Of a stretch of 64,000 nt of DNA, positions 7,538 through 16,612 are shown piece by piece (position 1 is the first letter of the stretch; each line of letters opens with the position of its first letter). The translations under genes were made by a program, and so were the position numbers. The DNA lies in assembly GCF_031178445.1 (NCBI RefSeq), contig NZ_JAPSIY010000003.1, positions 1 to 64,000 on the forward strand, written 5' to 3'. Source of the stretch: Microbacterium sp. GTDB taxonomy: Bacteria; Actinomycetota; Actinomycetes; Actinomycetales; Microbacteriaceae. The notes beneath the pieces are model-generated. The model had not been told where the DNA came from and ran no database searches. It was given only the letters and a program-made list of their open reading frames with translations.

Positions 7538-8058
7538 CAGATCACCTTGAAATGGTCGAAGGGCTCCAGGCACGCGCGGCACTCGTAGAGCGCCTTGCAC
7601 GAGGTGGATCCGAAGCGCGAGACCTCCTTCGTGTCGAGTGATCCGCAGCGCGGACACCGCACGCTCAGCGAGAGCCGGATCGGACCGGATGCCGCAGCGC
7701 GGCCGGTCGGCGGTGCGATCCCGTACTCGGCGAGCTTGCGCTTGCCGTCCTCACTCATCCAGTCGGTCGTCCATGCCGGAGTCAGCACGAGGTGCACGTC
7801 CACGTCGCCGAAGCCGTCTGCGGTCAGGGCGAGCACGACGTCGTCGCGGATCGCGTCCATCGCCGGGCACCCGCTGTACGTCGGCGTGATCTCCACGCGC
7901 ACGTGCTCTCGACCGTCGCGGACGCCGACGGACACTCCTCGCAGCACCCCGAGGTCCTCGATGGTCAGCACCGGGATCTCGGGGTCGGCGACACGGGCTG
8001 CGACCTGCCAGGCGCGCTCCTGGCGAGTGGTGCGCTGCTTCGTCGTCACCGTGATCAC
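7537..8058 (-). CDS. paaD: PaaD, iron-sulfur maturation subunit of the epoxidase system
   Basis: 173 aa. The N-terminal DUF59/MIP18-type domain (ADPEIPVLTIEDLGVL, PTYSGCPAMD) is that of SufT-like iron-sulfur assembly factors. The C-terminus has CPRCGS and ECRAC, a zinc-ribbon-like pair. PaaD is thought to help mature the iron centres of the epoxidase. The start is the GTG at 8058, which overlaps the paaC stop in GTGA. Confidence 0.94.
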   Translation of the reverse strand: MITVTTKQRTTRQERAWQVAARVADPEIPVLTIEDLGVLRGVSVGVRDGREHVRVEITPTYSGCPAMDAIRDDVVLALTADGFGDVDVHLVLTPAWTTDWMSEDGKRKLAEYGIAPPTGRAAASGPIRLSLSVRCPRCGSLDTKEVSRFGSTSCKALYECRACLEPFDHFKVI

Positions 8059-8897
8059 CAGCTCGCGCCAGGGTGTCGCCGGGCCAGCACCTGCATCTCG
8101 GCGAGCAGGTGGCCGAATGGTGTGGAGTGGATGCCGCGCCTGCCGCCCGCCGAGGACGCCGCGGCGACGGGCACCTCGAGATCCGCCTCGCGGAACACGG
8201 TCTCGACCACCGCGTCGAAGCCCGTGCGCAGCGACGACGGGCGCGCGGCGGCGTCTCCGAGACGTTCGATGAGTGGCTCGTCGCGGAAGAGCTCGTCGGT
8301 GTACGGCCAGATGTCAGCGAACGCGCGGATCATCCGCCCGCGGGACTCCTCGGTGCCCCCTGCGAGCCGCAGCACCCACTGCACCGCGTGGTCGCGGTGG
8401 TAGTCGACCTCTTTGAGCGACTTCTCCGCGATGGCCGCGAGCGTCGGGTCGGACGACGATCTCAGCGCCCGGTAGAGCTCGTACATGTACGCCGAGGCGA
8501 TGAACTGGCGCGCCATGGTCTGCGCGAAGTCGCCGTTCGGCTGCTCGACGAGCCATGAACTACGGAACTCTTCCTCATCGCGGAAGTACGCCAGGTCGTC
8601 TTCGCTTCGCCCGTCCCACGATCCGGCGTAATGCAACAGCGAGCGCGCGTGACCGAGCAGGTCGAGGGCGATGTTGCCAAGAGCGACGTCCTCCTCCAGC
8701 TCGGGTGCTCGCGAGATCCACTCCCCGAGCCGCTGCGACAGGATCAGCGCGTCATCCCCCAGCCACAGTGCGTACTCGGCGACATCAGCAGACGTCGCCC
8801 GCTCACCGGTGCCGGCGAGCTCCTCGGAGAGGCGGAGTTCCGCGACGGAGACGTCGCCGTGCACGTTCTCCGCATCGTCGGGGTGCGGGGCGTTCAC
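8055..8897 (-). CDS. paaC: PaaC, structural subunit of phenylacetyl-CoA epoxidase
   Basis: 280 aa ferritin-like protein that forms the scaffold for PaaA. It shows the family's LGDDALILSQRLGEW, LGNIALDLLGHARSLLHYAG and EVDYHRDHAVQW segments. PaaC has lost the full set of metal ligands. The start is taken as GTG at 8897 because it overlaps the paaB stop as GTGA. The frame stays open to 9242, but that stretch runs inside paaB and is arginine-rich shadow. This gives about 30 residues more than the E. coli protein at the N-terminus. Confidence 0.93.
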   Translation of the reverse strand: MNAPHPDDAENVHGDVSVAELRLSEELAGTGERATSADVAEYALWLGDDALILSQRLGEWISRAPELEEDVALGNIALDLLGHARSLLHYAGSWDGRSEDDLAYFRDEEEFRSSWLVEQPNGDFAQTMARQFIASAYMYELYRALRSSSDPTLAAIAEKSLKEVDYHRDHAVQWVLRLAGGTEESRGRMIRAFADIWPYTDELFRDEPLIERLGDAAARPSSLRTGFDAVVETVFREADLEVPVAAASSAGGRRGIHSTPFGHLLAEMQVLARRHPGASW

Positions 8898-9199
8898 AGG
8901 TGAGGCACCCCCTCGGACGCGGTGTAGTACACGGCGTGACGGTAGTTCTTCCCCGCCGGGCTCTCGAAGAACGCGCCCTTGCCGTCCGGGTCGCTGGTGG
9001 TTATCGCCTCCGCAGGGACGACCCAGATCGAGACGCCCTCGCCGCGGCGGGTGTACAGATCGCGCGCGTTGCGCACGGCCATGGCCGCGTCCGGCGCGTG
9101 CAGCGAGCCGACGTGCACGTGGCTCAGTCCGCGGTTCGCGCGGACGAAGACCTCCCACAGGGGCCAGGTCTCCTCGGGGGATCCGCCGGGTGTGGCCAT
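8894..9199 (-). CDS. paaB: PaaB, small subunit of phenylacetyl-CoA epoxidase
   Basis: 101 aa, the usual size for PaaB, with WPLWEVFVRANRGLSHVHVGSLHAPDA at the N-terminus and EGVSIWVVPAEAI in the middle. It is required for the active epoxidase complex, probably by organising PaaAC heterodimers and contacting PaaE. The first two possible starts are GTG 9202 and ATG 9199; both overlap the paaA stop (GTGA or TGATG). ATG is preferred here. Confidence 0.94.
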   Translation of the reverse strand: MATPGGSPEETWPLWEVFVRANRGLSHVHVGSLHAPDAAMAVRNARDLYTRRGEGVSIWVVPAEAITTSDPDGKGAFFESPAGKNYRHAVYYTASEGVPHL

Positions 9200-10179
9200 C
9201 ACGCCACCTTCCCCGCCGCGCGCAGGGCCTGCTTGCGGGCATACTCGGCCGCGGCCTCGCGCACCCAGGCGCCCTCCTCGTGTGCTGTGCGGCGCCGTTC
9301 CAGACGCTCGGCGTTGCAGGGGCCGTTGCCGCGCAGCACCTCGAAGAACTCGTCCCAGTCGATATCGCCCATCTCGTAGCGGCCGGACTCCTCGTCGTAG
9401 CGTAGCTCGGGGTCGGGCAGCGTCACACCGAGGATCTCCGCCTGGGGGACCAGCATCCCGACGAACCGCTGGCGCAGCTCATCGTTCGAGAACCGCTTGA
9501 TCTTCCACTTCATCGACTGCGCCGAGTTGGGGGACTGGTCATCAGGCGGGCCGAACATGGCCAGGCTCGGCCAGTACCACCGGTTCACGGCATCCTGTGC
9601 CATCTGCCGCTGCTCCTCGGTGCCCTGCATCAGGGTAAGCAGGATCTCGAAACCCTGTCGCTGGTGGAACGACTCCTCCTTGCACACTCGCACCATCGCG
9701 CGGCCGTAAGGGCCGTACGAGGCTCGGCACAGCGGCACCTGGTTGCAGATGGCAGCGCCGTCGACCAGCCAGCCGATCGCCCCCATATCGGCCCAGGTGG
9801 GAGTGGGGTAGTTGAAGATGGAGGAGTACTTCGCCTTTCCGCTGATCAGCTGGTCCATCATCTCGTCGCGGGTGATGCCCAGCGTCTGCGCGGCGGAGTA
9901 GAGGTAGAGCCCGTGGCCCGCCTCGTCCTGGACCTTGGCCATCAGGATCGCCTTGCGCTTCAGGCTCGGCGCGCGCGTGATCCAGTTGCCTTCCGGCTGC
10001 ATCCCGATGATCTCGGAGTGCGCATGCTGCGAGATCTGGCGGATGAGCGTCTTGCGGTACGCATCCGGCATCCAGTCGCGCGGCTCGATGCGCTGCTCGT
10101 TCGCGACGAGCTCATCGAAGATGCGCTCCTTGTCGGCGACGTCGCCGTCCACGAGCGACAGGTCTGCGGGGCTGGTCAT
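9199..10179 (-). CDS. paaA: PaaA, catalytic di-iron subunit of phenylacetyl-CoA epoxidase
   Basis: 326 aa. It epoxidises the ring of phenylacetyl-CoA using O2. Two carboxylate-histidine motifs of the ferritin-like fold are visible, QDEAGH and [11 protein letters not shown], which supply iron ligands. The start at 10179 is the second of two adjacent ATGs and sits 6 nt after AGGAG; the first (10182) would leave only 3 nt. It heads the paaABCDE operon, and a TetR/PaaR-like operator lies just upstream of the ribosome binding site. Confidence 0.96.
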   Translation of the reverse strand: MTSPADLSLVDGDVADKERIFDELVANEQRIEPRDWMPDAYRKTLIRQISQHAHSEIIGMQPEGNWITRAPSLKRKAILMAKVQDEAGHGLYLYSAAQTLGITRDEMMDQLISGKAKYSSIFNYPTPTWADMGAIGWLVDGAAICNQVPLCRASYGPYGRAMVRVCKEESFHQRQGFEILLTLMQGTEEQRQMAQDAVNRWYWPSLAMFGPPDDQSPNSAQSMKWKIKRFSNDELRQRFVGMLVPQAEILGVTLPDPELRYDEESGRYEMGDIDWDEFFEVLRGNGPCNAERLERRRTAHEEGAWVREAAAEYARKQALRAAGKVA

Positions 10180-10197
10180 CATCGACTCCTGAGTTTA

Positions 10198-10217
10198 CTG
10201 ACCGATCGTTAGGTAAT
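10198..10217. promoter_or_regulatory. PaaR-like operator of the paaABCDE operon
   Basis: On the plus strand CTGACCGATCGTTAGGTAAT, part of an imperfect palindrome centred on CGATCG (TTAC...GTAA outer arms). It agrees at 12 of 14 fixed positions with the corynebacterial PaaR box core as I recall it, CTNACCGNNCGNNCGGTNAG. It ends about 10 nt before the paaA ribosome binding site, so bound repressor would block transcription start or elongation. Confidence 0.7.
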
Positions 10218-10254
10218 TTTGACACGACGGCATCCTGGGCGCAAGCCCGGTGGG

Positions 10255-10674
10255 TCAGCGGGAGCGGCTGATGAGTTCGAGCAGCGCCCTGCCGTACCCC
10301 TCGGATGGGTCGGGATGCTCGAACCGCAGGATCTCTCCGGCGATCTCGACCTCGACGAGGAAGGAGTCGGTCAGACGGACCAGCCGGCGAAAGGTCCCTC
10401 GCAGAAGCTCCCGCAGCTGATCCTCGCGCGGCAGCCACACGGCGTCGGCGAGCCGCACCGAGTCCAGCGCCCATTCGGTCGTGCCGTTGAACGCCAGATC
10501 GGTGCCGGTCGGCGTCCGCCGAGCCTCGATGGTCATCTCGCTCACGGTGAAGATCTCGGCCTCGACCTCGAGCTCGACGGTGTCGGGCAGGTCCAGCTGG
10601 AAGCGATCGCCGCTGGCCGGATGCCACACCAGTCCGGCATCGCGCAGGGCGACGGCGAGTTCGCGGCTGATCAT
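10255..10674 (-). CDS. Conserved small protein of unknown function
   Basis: 139 aa, acidic, with no signal peptide or membrane segment. It begins MISRELAVALRDAGLVWHPA, contains TVSEMTI and VWLPREDQLRELL, and ends in YGRALLELI. Small actinobacterial proteins of this type are sometimes labelled CpaE-like by automated annotation, but nothing here shows a CpaE/ParA ATPase motif. It diverges from the helicase gene at 10797, sharing a 122-bp intergenic region, and is separated by 75 bp from paaA, with the operator between them. No function is proposed. Confidence 0.72.
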   Translation of the reverse strand: MISRELAVALRDAGLVWHPASGDRFQLDLPDTVELEVEAEIFTVSEMTIEARRTPTGTDLAFNGTTEWALDSVRLADAVWLPREDQLRELLRGTFRRLVRLTDSFLVEVEIAGEILRFEHPDPSEGYGRALLELISRSR

Positions 10675-10796
10675 GACTCCACGCTAGACGAGTGCGGCCT
10701 CGCCCCGGCGAGCGTGGAGTCACGACGTACGGTCCTCCCCGGTGCGCCTGTGGATGCTCGAAGACTCATGTCCGCGGGGTGCGGCAGAGTGGAGTC

Positions 10797-12914
10797 ATGG
10801 CTTCCCAGAGATCGGCCGAGACCCGCGAGGCCGCCCTCGCCGCGCTGCGCGAACTGGTCGGGCGCTCAGACGTCGATTTCCACGAGGGCCAGTACGAGGC
10901 GATCGCCGCGCTCGTCGAGCAGCGCCGTCGGGCACTCGTCGTGCAGCGCACCGGGTGGGGCAAGTCGGCGGTGTACTTCGTCGCGACCCTGCTGCTGCGC
11001 CGGCAGGGCGCGGGACCGACCGTGCTGGTGTCACCGCTGCTGGCGCTGATGCGAGACCAGATCGCGGCGGCCGAGCGCGCGGGCGTGCGCGCGGTCGCCA
11101 TCAACTCCACGAACGCGCATGAGTGGGACGAGGTGACCGCCAGGCTCGATCGGGACGAGGTCGACGTGCTGCTCGTCTCGCCCGAACGGCTCAACAACCC
11201 CGCGTTCCGCGAGCAGCAGCTGCCCGCCCTCGTGCGTCGCATCGGGCTGCTGGTGGTCGATGAGGCGCACTGCATCAGCGATTGGGGGCATGACTTCCGA
11301 CCCGACTACCGGCGCCTTCGCGACCTCATCGCTGGCATGCCGCCGAGCGTCCCTGTTCTCGCCACGACGGCCACGGCGAACAGCCGTGTCGTGGCCGACG
11401 TGGTCGAGCAGCTGGGGGTGAGCGGCGGGGACGCCGACGGCCGGGAGGTGCTCACGATCCGCGGCCCGCTCGCCCGCTCCTCGTTGCGCCTCGGCGTGCT
11501 TCAACTGCCGGGATCCGCGCAGCGGCTGGCCTGGCTTCTCAGCCATCTCGGCGACCTGCCCGGCTCGGGCATCATCTACGCGCTCACCGTCTCCGCCGCC
11601 GTCGACACCGCCAGGCTGCTGCGCGAGAACGGTCACGACGTGCGTGCCTACACCGGACAGACGGATGCCGAGGAACGCGAGGAGTCGGAGCGGATGCTCA
11701 AGCGCAACGAGGTGAAGGCGCTCGTCGCGACCTCTGCGCTGGGCATGGGATTCGACAAGCCCGACCTCGGATTCGTCCTGCACCTGGGGGCGCCGTCGTC
11801 GCCCGTGGCGTACTACCAGCAGGTGGGACGCGCAGGCCGCGCGAGCGACAGCGCAGACGTGCTCCTGCTGCCGGGTGCCGAGGACCGTGACATCTGGCAC
11901 TACTTCGCGACCGCGTCGATGCCCGACCGCGAGCGGGCGGAGCGCGTCATCGCCGCGCTGGGAGATGCGCCCGTCTCGACCCCGGCGCTCGAGGCGATCG
12001 TCGACATCCGGCGCACTCCGCTCGAACTGCTGCTCAAGGTGCTCGACGTCGACGGCGCCGTGCGCCGCGTGCAGGGCGGCTGGATCGCCACCGGCCAGCC
12101 GTGGAAGTACGACGCGGAGCGCTATGAGCGCATCGCCGCCGAGCGACGGGCCGAACAGCAGCACATGATCGAGTACGAGCGGACCGACGGCTGCCGGATG
12201 GAATTCCTGCAGCGCTCGCTCGACGACGACACAGCGCAGCCATGCGGCAGATGCGACAACTGCGCCGGGTCGTGGTTTCCACGCGAGATCGCCGCGGATG
12301 CGGGCGCTGCGGCGAGTTCCTCTCTCGATCGCGTCGGCGTGCCGATCGAGCCGCGTCGACAGTGGCCGACGGGTGCCGAGCGGCTGGGTGTTGCGGTGAA
12401 GGGGCGCATTCCCGCAGACGAGCAGGCGGGGGAGGGGCGCGCTCTTGCACGACTCACCGATCTCGGCTGGGGCGGCGCGCTGCGGGAGATGTTCTCGGCG
12501 GGGGCGGCGGATGCACCGGTGTCGGCGCCGGTGATGGATGCCTGCGTGCGGGTGCTCGCCGCGTGGGACTGGGCTCGCAGACCGGCGGCCGTCGTCGCTG
12601 TGCCCTCGCGCTCACGACCTCTGCTGGTCGAGTCGCTCGCACGTGGACTGGCGGAAGTGGGGCGGCTGCCGTACCTGGGTGCCCTCCAGGGGGCGAACGG
12701 CGGGCCGAGCGGTGGACCCGGAGGTAACAGCGTGTTCCGACTCGCCGGCCTCTGGAACCGCTTCAGTGCCGATGGCATCGACATCCCCTCCGGCCCTGTG
12801 CTGCTCGTCGACGATCAGGTCGACAGCAGATGGACGCTCACGGTCGCCGCTCGGGAGCTCCGCCGTGCGGGCGCGACCGAGGTGCTGCCCTTCGTTCTCG
12901 CGTTGCGGGGCTGA
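10797..12914 (+). CDS. RecQ-like DNA helicase with C-terminal phosphoribosyltransferase-like segment
   Basis: 705 aa superfamily 2 helicase. Walker A RTGWGKSA is at 51-58, the DEAH box at 155-158 is followed by CISDWGHDFRP as in RecQ, and motif VI QVGRAGRA is at 342-349. Four cysteines (C466, C483, C486, C489; CGRCDNC) look like the RecQ zinc site. There is no HRDC domain. The last about 200 residues differ and end in GPVLLVDDQVDSRWTLTVAA, with a VLLVDD block like the PRPP loop of ComF-type phosphoribosyltransferases. The start at 10797 has GGAG upstream. Canonical RecQ lacks such a tail, so its repair role may be specialised. Confidence 0.88.
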   Translation: MASQRSAETREAALAALRELVGRSDVDFHEGQYEAIAALVEQRRRALVVQRTGWGKSAVYFVATLLLRRQGAGPTVLVSPLLALMRDQIAAAERAGVRAVAINSTNAHEWDEVTARLDRDEVDVLLVSPERLNNPAFREQQLPALVRRIGLLVVDEAHCISDWGHDFRPDYRRLRDLIAGMPPSVPVLATTATANSRVVADVVEQLGVSGGDADGREVLTIRGPLARSSLRLGVLQLPGSAQRLAWLLSHLGDLPGSGIIYALTVSAAVDTARLLRENGHDVRAYTGQTDAEEREESERMLKRNEVKALVATSALGMGFDKPDLGFVLHLGAPSSPVAYYQQVGRAGRASDSADVLLLPGAEDRDIWHYFATASMPDRERAERVIAALGDAPVSTPALEAIVDIRRTPLELLLKVLDVDGAVRRVQGGWIATGQPWKYDAERYERIAAERRAEQQHMIEYERTDGCRMEFLQRSLDDDTAQPCGRCDNCAGSWFPREIAADAGAAASSSLDRVGVPIEPRRQWPTGAERLGVAVKGRIPADEQAGEGRALARLTDLGWGGALREMFSAGAADAPVSAPVMDACVRVLAAWDWARRPAAVVAVPSRSRPLLVESLARGLAEVGRLPYLGALQGANGGPSGGPGGNSVFRLAGLWNRFSADGIDIPSGPVLLVDDQVDSRWTLTVAARELRRAGATEVLPFVLALRG

Positions 12915-12935
12915 CGGCGGTCGCGCCCGTCGTGC

Positions 12936-13715
12936 TCACTCGATGTCGACGCGTGGGATCGAGGCGAGCAGCGTCTGCGTGTATGCGTGCTGAGGAGCAT
13001 CGAAGACTTCGCTCATCGTGCCCGTCTCGACGAACTCCCCGGCGTTCATGACGACCACGTCGTCCGCAACGTGCCGGACGACGCCGAGGTCATGGGACAC
13101 GAAGAGGTACGCAAGTTGGAACTCCTGCTGCAGATCGTCGAGCAGGTTGAGGATCTGCGCCTGGATCGACACGTCCAAGGCGGAGACGGGCTCATCGAGC
13201 ACCAGCACCTGCGGGTTCAGCGCGAGTGCGCGGGCGATGCCGACGCGCTGACGCTGACCGCCGGAGAACTCGCCGGGCCGTCGCTGCGCCATCTCGGCGC
13301 TGACCCCGACGCGGTCCAGCAGGTCGTTTACGTCGTCGCGCACGTAGCGTCCGGTGATCCGCAGCGGCTCGGCGACGATCTCGTGCACGGTCATACGCGG
13401 ATCCAGCGCGGAGTAGGGGTCTTGGAACACCATCTGCATGCGCCCGCCCAGGCGACGACGGCGGCGGGAAGGCAGGTTCGTGATGTCCTCCCCGAAGGCG
13501 TGCACGGTGCCGGCCACGATCGGGCTGAGCCCGAACAGCGCACGGATGAGCGACGACTTGCCGCATCCGGATTCTCCGACGAGCCCGAGCGTCCGCCCCG
13601 CGTGCAGCTGCAGACTCACTCCGCGGACCGCCTGCACGCCTCTCCCTCGGCTGACCGCGCCGCGGCGGCCGTAGGTGACGTGGAGGTCGTCGACCTCGAT
13701 CAGCGCGTCGGTCAT
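12936..13715 (-). CDS. Peptide-type ABC importer, ATPase 2 (DppF/OppF-like)
   Basis: 259 aa ATPase with Walker A GESGCGKSS, signature FSGGQRQR and Walker B LVLDEP, and the dipeptide/oligopeptide family's QDPYSALDPRMTV segment. It powers import together with the second ATPase just upstream, whose stop overlaps this start as ATGA. It lacks the usual C-terminal cysteine-containing tail of OppF/DppF proteins, ending at IPRVDIE soon after the family core. It is the last gene of the operon that starts at 19305. Confidence 0.9.
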   Translation of the reverse strand: MTDALIEVDDLHVTYGRRGAVSRGRGVQAVRGVSLQLHAGRTLGLVGESGCGKSSLIRALFGLSPIVAGTVHAFGEDITNLPSRRRRRLGGRMQMVFQDPYSALDPRMTVHEIVAEPLRITGRYVRDDVNDLLDRVGVSAEMAQRRPGEFSGGQRQRVGIARALALNPQVLVLDEPVSALDVSIQAQILNLLDDLQQEFQLAYLFVSHDLGVVRHVADDVVVMNAGEFVETGTMSEVFDAPQHAYTQTLLASIPRVDIE

Positions 13716-14725
13716 GATGCCTTCCCCTCTGCTGCACCGACCAGTTCATCGGCGAAGTGGCACGCCGAGCGCGATTCGTTGGGCCGCAGCTGGAGCAGCG
13801 GTCGTGATTGAGTGCATTCCGACCGCCCTGCGGAGAGCTCGCAGCGGGGCGCGAACGCGCAGCCCGGTGGCCGCAGGCGCGGCGAGGGCGGGTTGCCGGG
13901 GATCGCGTAGGCACGCTCGTCGCCCTCGGACAGCAGGCTCCGCAGCAGTCCCTGAGTGTATGGATGCGTCGGGTGCAGGAAGATCTCGCGCACGGTGCCG
14001 CTCTCGACGATCCGGCCGGAGTACATGATGATCATCCGTGAGGCGTTCTGTGCGGCCAGCGCGAGGTCGTGCGTGATCAGCACGAGCGCCGAAGAGAGCT
14101 CTTCACGGGCCTTGGCCAGGGTCTGCATCACCTGCGCCTGTACGGTGACGTCGAGTGCCGTGGTCGGCTCGTCGGCGATCAGGAGCGCCGGGTCGTTCGC
14201 CATGGCCATCGCGATCACTGCGCGCTGGCGCATGCCGCCCGACCACTCGTGCGGGTAGGCGCGGGCACGACGGACGGGATCGGGGACGCCGACCCTGCCC
14301 AGCAGGGCATGCACCCGCTCGCGAGCGGCAGACCGGGAGACATTCTGGTGCAGGCGTACCGCCTCCGCGAGTTGCGATCCGATCCGGCGGATCGGGTTGA
14401 GCGCAGTCATCGGGTCCTGGAAGATCATGCCGAAGTCGCGCCCGCGCCTGCGCCGCAGTTCGCGATCGGTCATCCCGATCAGTTCCTGGCCTCGCCAGCG
14501 GATGGATCCTTCGGTGACCTCCAGGCCGACCGGAAGCAGGCCCATGATCGCGAGCACGGTGAGACTCTTACCCGACCCGGACTCGCCCACGATGCCGACG
14601 ACCTCGCCCTCGTCGACCGTGAACGAGATGCCGTCGACGAGACGGACCGGGGCCCCGGAGGGGTCGTGCGTCGTGATCACGAGGTTCTCGACCTCCAGCA
14701 TCGGAGGCTGTGCGGCTGGGGGCAT
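13712..14725 (-). CDS. Peptide-type ABC importer, ATPase 1 (DppD/OppD-like)
   Basis: 337 aa ATPase with Walker A GESGSGKS, signature WSGGMRQR and Walker B LLIADEP. The C-terminal oligopeptide/dipeptide tail [16 protein letters not shown] carries three cysteines, the feature seen in DppD/OppD that in some members binds an iron-sulfur cluster. It starts 1 bp downstream of the permease stop. The nature of the transported solute cannot be read from the ATPase. Confidence 0.92.
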   Translation of the reverse strand: MPPAAQPPMLEVENLVITTHDPSGAPVRLVDGISFTVDEGEVVGIVGESGSGKSLTVLAIMGLLPVGLEVTEGSIRWRGQELIGMTDRELRRRRGRDFGMIFQDPMTALNPIRRIGSQLAEAVRLHQNVSRSAARERVHALLGRVGVPDPVRRARAYPHEWSGGMRQRAVIAMAMANDPALLIADEPTTALDVTVQAQVMQTLAKAREELSSALVLITHDLALAAQNASRMIIMYSGRIVESGTVREIFLHPTHPYTQGLLRSLLSEGDERAYAIPGNPPSPRLRPPGCAFAPRCELSAGRSECTQSRPLLQLRPNESRSACHFADELVGAAEGKAS

Positions 14726-14726
14726 G

Positions 14727-15650
14727 TCAGCGGACCTTCCGGAGCGGTTGGGTGTTCTCGGCGGTGTACCTCTGGCTGAAGAACTGTGCTCCCCCGACTA
14801 CGAGGAAGATCGCGAGGCCGGGAATGATCGACTGCCAGGGAGCGATTCGCAGGTACTTCTGCCCGTCGAGGATGAGCCCGCCCCAGGTCGGATCCGGGGG
14901 CTGGATGCCGAGGCCGAGGTAGTCGAGCCCGGCCTGCAGCAGGATCACGGAGCCGATGCTCGTCACGGCGACGATGAGCATCTGCGGTACGACGTGGGGG
15001 AGGATGTGAGTCCAGATCACCCGGGGAGACGAAGCGCCGAGCATCTGCGGTGCGAGGACGAAATCGCGGTGTCGCAGCGACAGCGCCGTGGCTCGGGCGA
15101 GGCGGGCGAAGCTCATCCAGTGCGTGAAACCCAGCACCAGGATCATGAGCAGTGCGCTGGGGCCGAAGATCGCTGAGAGGGCGATGAGCAGCAGCACGGC
15201 GGGCATCGCCAGGCTGACGTCCGTGACCAGGGCGATGACGCTGTCGAACCAGCCGCCGAAGAAGCCCGCGAGAAGGCCGAAGACCATGCCGACGAGCATG
15301 TTGAGCACGATCACCGCCGCCGTGATCCACAGCGTGGTCGTACCGCCCGCCGCGAGGCGGCTGAGCAGGTCGCGGCCGACCGCGTCCGTGCCCAGCGGAT
15401 GGGCGGGGTCGACGAAGGGGGCGAGACGGGCTGCCGAGAGGTCTTGCCCGTACGGGTCGAACCCCGGCCATAGATGCACGCACACGATGGCGATGACCGT
15501 GACGAGGACGACGATGCCGCCCAGGTTCGACAGGACGCGGCCCCGGCGCGGATGCGGGCGGCGACGACCGCGTGGCGAAGGATCGGTCTGCGCGATCGTG
15601 ACGGTGTCGGTCATGGTCACGACGTCAGCGGACGTCACGGTGTCGGTCAT
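14727..15650 (-). CDS. Peptide-type ABC importer permease 2 (DppC-like)
   Basis: 307 aa membrane protein with about six transmembrane segments, the GTDAVGRDLLSRL periplasmic motif of DppC/OppC and the cytoplasmic EAA-type loop LGASSPRVIWTHILPH. The start at 15650 overlaps the upstream permease stop as ATGA. The N-terminus repeats itself (MTDTVT at 1-6 and again at residues 13-18), so a second in-frame ATG at 15614 is a possible start. The 35-residue cytoplasmic lead is Arg/Pro-rich. Confidence 0.92.
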   Translation of the reverse strand: MTDTVTSADVVTMTDTVTIAQTDPSPRGRRRPHPRRGRVLSNLGGIVVLVTVIAIVCVHLWPGFDPYGQDLSAARLAPFVDPAHPLGTDAVGRDLLSRLAAGGTTTLWITAAVIVLNMLVGMVFGLLAGFFGGWFDSVIALVTDVSLAMPAVLLLIALSAIFGPSALLMILVLGFTHWMSFARLARATALSLRHRDFVLAPQMLGASSPRVIWTHILPHVVPQMLIVAVTSIGSVILLQAGLDYLGLGIQPPDPTWGGLILDGQKYLRIAPWQSIIPGLAIFLVVGGAQFFSQRYTAENTQPLRKVR

Positions 15651-16567
15651 GAGAGCTTCACCCGGGGGTCGATGAGGGAGTAGAGGATGTCGACGGCCAC
15701 GTTGACGACGACGAAGATCAGCGAGACCACCAGCAGGCCGGCCTGCACGACGGCGAAGTCGCGTTGGCTGACGGCGCCGATCAGCGCTGTTCCGATGCCG
15801 GGCCAGGCGAACACCTGCTCGACGATGATCGTGCCGCCGAGGAGACCGGCAAGGTTGAGGCCGGCGACGGTGAGGACGGGCAGGAAGGCGTTGGGGAGCA
15901 TCTCGGAGAGGACGACCGACCGGTGGCCCTTGCCTCGGGCGTACGCGGTGCGGACGTAGTCCGCGGTGGTCTGCTCGCCGAGCGCGGCGTCGAGCAGTCG
16001 CACGTACAGCACGAACTGCGCAGTGGCGATCGTGGCGACGGGTAGGACCAGTGACGGCGTGCCACTGTAGCCCAGGCTGGGCAACCAGCTCAGCGCGACC
16101 GAGAACACCAGCACCAGCACGACGCCGAAGAAGAAGTCGGGGACCGACTGGCGCAGCGACCCCGTCCAGACGAACAGCGCCCGCAGGGTGTGACTGCCGG
16201 TGATGTGGATCAGCGTGGCAGCGATCACGGCGAGCACGAGGCCGATCAGGAAGGCAGTGATCGCCAGCGTGATCGTCGCGGGCAGCCGTTCGGCGATGAT
16301 GCCGATCGCCGACTGGCCGGGATTGCGGTACGAGACGCCGAAGTCGCCGCGCAGCAAGCCGGTGAGGTAGTTGAGGTACTGCACGCCGAGCGGGTCGTTG
16401 AAGCCGAGTTTGCCGTTCAGCTCGTCGATCTGCGCGGTCGTGGCGCCCTCGGTGAGGATCAGCGCGGCCGGCTTGCCCGAAGCGCGCCCGAGGATGAACG
16501 CGATCGTTACGGCTATGAACAGGGTCGCGATCGCCTGCAGGACTCTGCGGACGAGGTATGAGGCCAT
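15647..16567 (-). CDS. Peptide-type ABC importer permease 1 (DppB-like)
   Basis: 306 aa membrane protein. It starts MASYLVRRVLQAI with the first membrane helix, has the DFGVSYRNPGQS extracytoplasmic motif and the EAA loop ARGKGHRSVVLSEMLPN, and ends in a final helix and DPRVKLS, as DppB/OppB do. It forms the channel with the DppC-like partner. The start at 16567 has GGAGAG upstream. A 15-bp perfect stem-loop sits between it and the binding-protein gene. Confidence 0.92.
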   Translation of the reverse strand: MASYLVRRVLQAIATLFIAVTIAFILGRASGKPAALILTEGATTAQIDELNGKLGFNDPLGVQYLNYLTGLLRGDFGVSYRNPGQSAIGIIAERLPATITLAITAFLIGLVLAVIAATLIHITGSHTLRALFVWTGSLRQSVPDFFFGVVLVLVFSVALSWLPSLGYSGTPSLVLPVATIATAQFVLYVRLLDAALGEQTTADYVRTAYARGKGHRSVVLSEMLPNAFLPVLTVAGLNLAGLLGGTIIVEQVFAWPGIGTALIGAVSQRDFAVVQAGLLVVSLIFVVVNVAVDILYSLIDPRVKLS

Positions 16568-16612
16568 CTCGGACTCTCCGTCTCAGGCGGGTGGGTTGGA
16601 GGCGGGAAGAGC

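Noticed and set aside
10237..10248. Small GGGC/GCCC hairpin after the 139-aa unknown gene as a terminator
   Set aside because: Only four paired bases and no U tract.
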